A stretch of 6,812 bases of DNA from DASWIV01 sp036397475 (GTDB lineage Bacteria > JAJVIF01 > JAPKYR01). Every line of letters starts with the position of its first letter. Positions within the stretch are counted from its first letter, which is position 1. The notes under the pieces were generated by a model. The model saw only the letters and a list, made by a program, of their open reading frames with translations, searched no databases and was not told the DNA's origin. The translations under genes and the position numbers were made by a program. Positions 6,601 to 6,812 of this stretch are shown piece by piece. Where the stretch lies: positions 1 through 6,812 of the forward strand of contig DASWIV010000121.1 in the NCBI GenBank assembly GCA_036397475.1. Direction: 5' to 3'.

Positions 6601-6812
6601 GAAGCAGGTAATGGCTGTCGTTGGTCGCTACAAGAGGGAGTTCGAGTTCTTTAGCAATCCGGATAAGTTCCGGATTTGTGCGTTCCTGTTCGGCTATTCC
6701 ATGGTCCTGTATCTCAACATAGAATCGTTCGGGACCGAAAATATCCTTAAAGGTGGACGCGGTCTCATATGCGCCGTTGGTATCGCCTTCAAGCAATCTT
6801 GAATTCAGGGGA
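3662..6812 (-). CDS. dnaE: DNA polymerase III alpha subunit, DnaE (5' end cut by the window edge)
   Basis: This is the replicative C-family DNA polymerase. The frame is open from the right edge to a TGA at 3662-3664, giving 1,049 residues; roughly 130-150 N-terminal residues (most of the PHP domain) are missing. Residue numbers below count from the codon at 6794-6796, an internal TTG leucine codon that is not the start. The PHP tail is at about 20-100, with NDSHYL at 59-64. The palm begins near VGPGRGSAAGSL (209-220). Catalytic Asp252 and Asp254 lie in PDIDIDF, and Asp404 in VKMDFLGL. Finger-region motifs are YRPGPM (483-488), YQEQ (526-529) and FNKAHAAAYG (597-606). A helix-hairpin-helix region follows, then QVGLF (760-764), which fits the internal beta-clamp-binding motif. 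An OB-fold spans about 829-912, and the C-terminal domain is of normal length. All catalytic residues are present, so this looks like the working replicase. korA starts 44 bases downstream with no terminator between. Confidence 0.97.
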   Translation of the reverse strand, partial: PLNSRLLEGDTNGAYETASTFKDIFGPERFYVEIQDHGIAEQERTNPELIRIAKELELPLVATNDSHYLLPDDRDTQDVMICIQTGRKLHETNRMHAYTEHHYLKTPEEMINLFKDYPEAISNTAKVADMVDFDPDLNAFHFPEFKTPDGTHPNEYLRREAREKLDRMMNGMVPEKYARRLDYELDVISKMGFASYFLIVADFVGWAKRRGILVGPGRGSAAGSLVSFSLGITGIDPLEHNLVFERFLNPARSSPPDIDIDFDPDGRAEVINYVTELYGAEHVCQIITFNRFKARAAIRDVGRVMDIPLGEVDKMAKLVPWNADLDEAISKSPEFKEAYDSNQLTKEWIDNARKIEGLTRNASVHAAGVIICRDPIWMHAPVQKMEGESASVCMYSMNDAEKVGLVKMDFLGLRTLTYLQETCDLVRANHGVEIHLDKIPLTDDKTFKLLSSGDVMGVFQMEGVGMRDLLMAIAPDRLEDIIATIALYRPGPMENDLHNKYARRKRGREERSVRHPIQQDILEPTYGVLTYQEQISHVLQAMGGIDLANSTLVMKLISKKKDRERIALYKNEFLVGAQDRGVDRDTAKAIWSEMEAFAGYGFNKAHAAAYGIISYQTAYLKANYPVEFYAAYLTSEIHNTEKIAQIIDEMKRKKIPVYPPDVNASFPKFIVENDGVRYGLAAIKGVGTHAVESIVESRSENGKFEDLFQMTEKIDLRLVNKGVLEALIRSGACDTLNGSRAAMDACIQDALDHGKRLHDDAERGQVGLFMDGTVDNTRPSLPDIPESQIQDLLKMEKASLGFFLSHHPLDDVWDDLKQSVREKISDLKEMKDGRTVRIGGMLASVSKRISRKMQNFALITIEDRSGRTEGIVFPQTFEKVGHLLDTDAFVVIKGRLRIDDPDDIDADTQPVREVQVIVEELWQYNPDAELEEDKWTSQGNVAPEKFYDVEIMLDDFPSAASGGNGWQEEVKSVEIKVDMDSLGPDAVMKLGSFLSARKGKVPVRILFNVNNREIVVNTGESRRIDYSTELREALLNLPGVLDVSAKSTH

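Noticed and set aside
6794..6796. TTG as the dnaE start codon
   Set aside because: The frame stays open for five more codons to the window edge, and most of the PHP domain is still missing, so this is an internal leucine codon.
6356..6802. 148-residue open frame on the plus strand at the right end
   Set aside because: Antisense to the conserved PHP-palm junction of DnaE; no independent support.
1..6812. CRISPR array, tRNA/rRNA genes, tandem repeats, riboswitch, defence or other novel gene system
   Set aside because: I saw no regularly spaced repeats and no tRNA-like or conserved RNA segments. All gaps are under 125 bases, and every real gene falls into a known family.

Overview
The window reads as ordinary bacterial chromosome of roughly balanced base composition. 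It holds three intact genes, one gene cut by the right edge and one gene cut by the left edge. A bacterial replicative DNA polymerase (DnaE type) and Shine-Dalgarno-led starts identify it as bacterial. The ferredoxin-dependent 2-oxoacid oxidoreductase suggests an anaerobic, microaerophilic or otherwise ferredoxin-using metabolism. I cannot name a phylum from the sequence. The domain order and motif spelling fit many non-proteobacterial lineages.

Layout from left to right: bases 1-200 hold the last 65 codons of an IS3-family transposase (OrfB, DDE integrase core) on the plus strand, followed by a probable right terminal inverted repeat of that element. A compact hairpin at 194-219 lies between this gene and the convergent minus-strand ridA-like gene (219-677). 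A 120-base gap (678-797) carries the ridA ribosome binding site, a weak candidate promoter, and a clear intrinsic terminator for the next minus-strand gene. From there to the right edge the minus strand is almost fully coding. In transcription order it holds dnaE (5' end beyond the window, stop at 3662), korA (1710-3617, fused gamma and alpha domains) and korB (798-1688), ending at the terminator at 749-775.

korA and korB encode the two subunits of a thiamine-diphosphate, iron-sulfur 2-oxoacid:ferredoxin oxidoreductase, most likely acting on 2-oxoglutarate. KorA brings the 2-oxoacid/CoA-side domains. KorB brings the thiamine diphosphate and the proximal [4Fe-4S] cluster. The two genes are 21 bases apart and share one terminator. 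dnaE lies only 44 bases upstream with no terminator between, so read-through is plausible. A TTGACA hexamer overlapping the dnaE stop may also start a separate kor transcript. RidA-like proteins clear reactive enamine/imine intermediates. This one is probably transcribed alone and has no obvious link to its neighbours.

No tRNA, rRNA, CRISPR array, defence island or unknown gene system was found. The findings are modest: the insertion-element boundary and its hairpin, the dnaE-kor linkage, a start-site correction for korB, and a few residue-level points.
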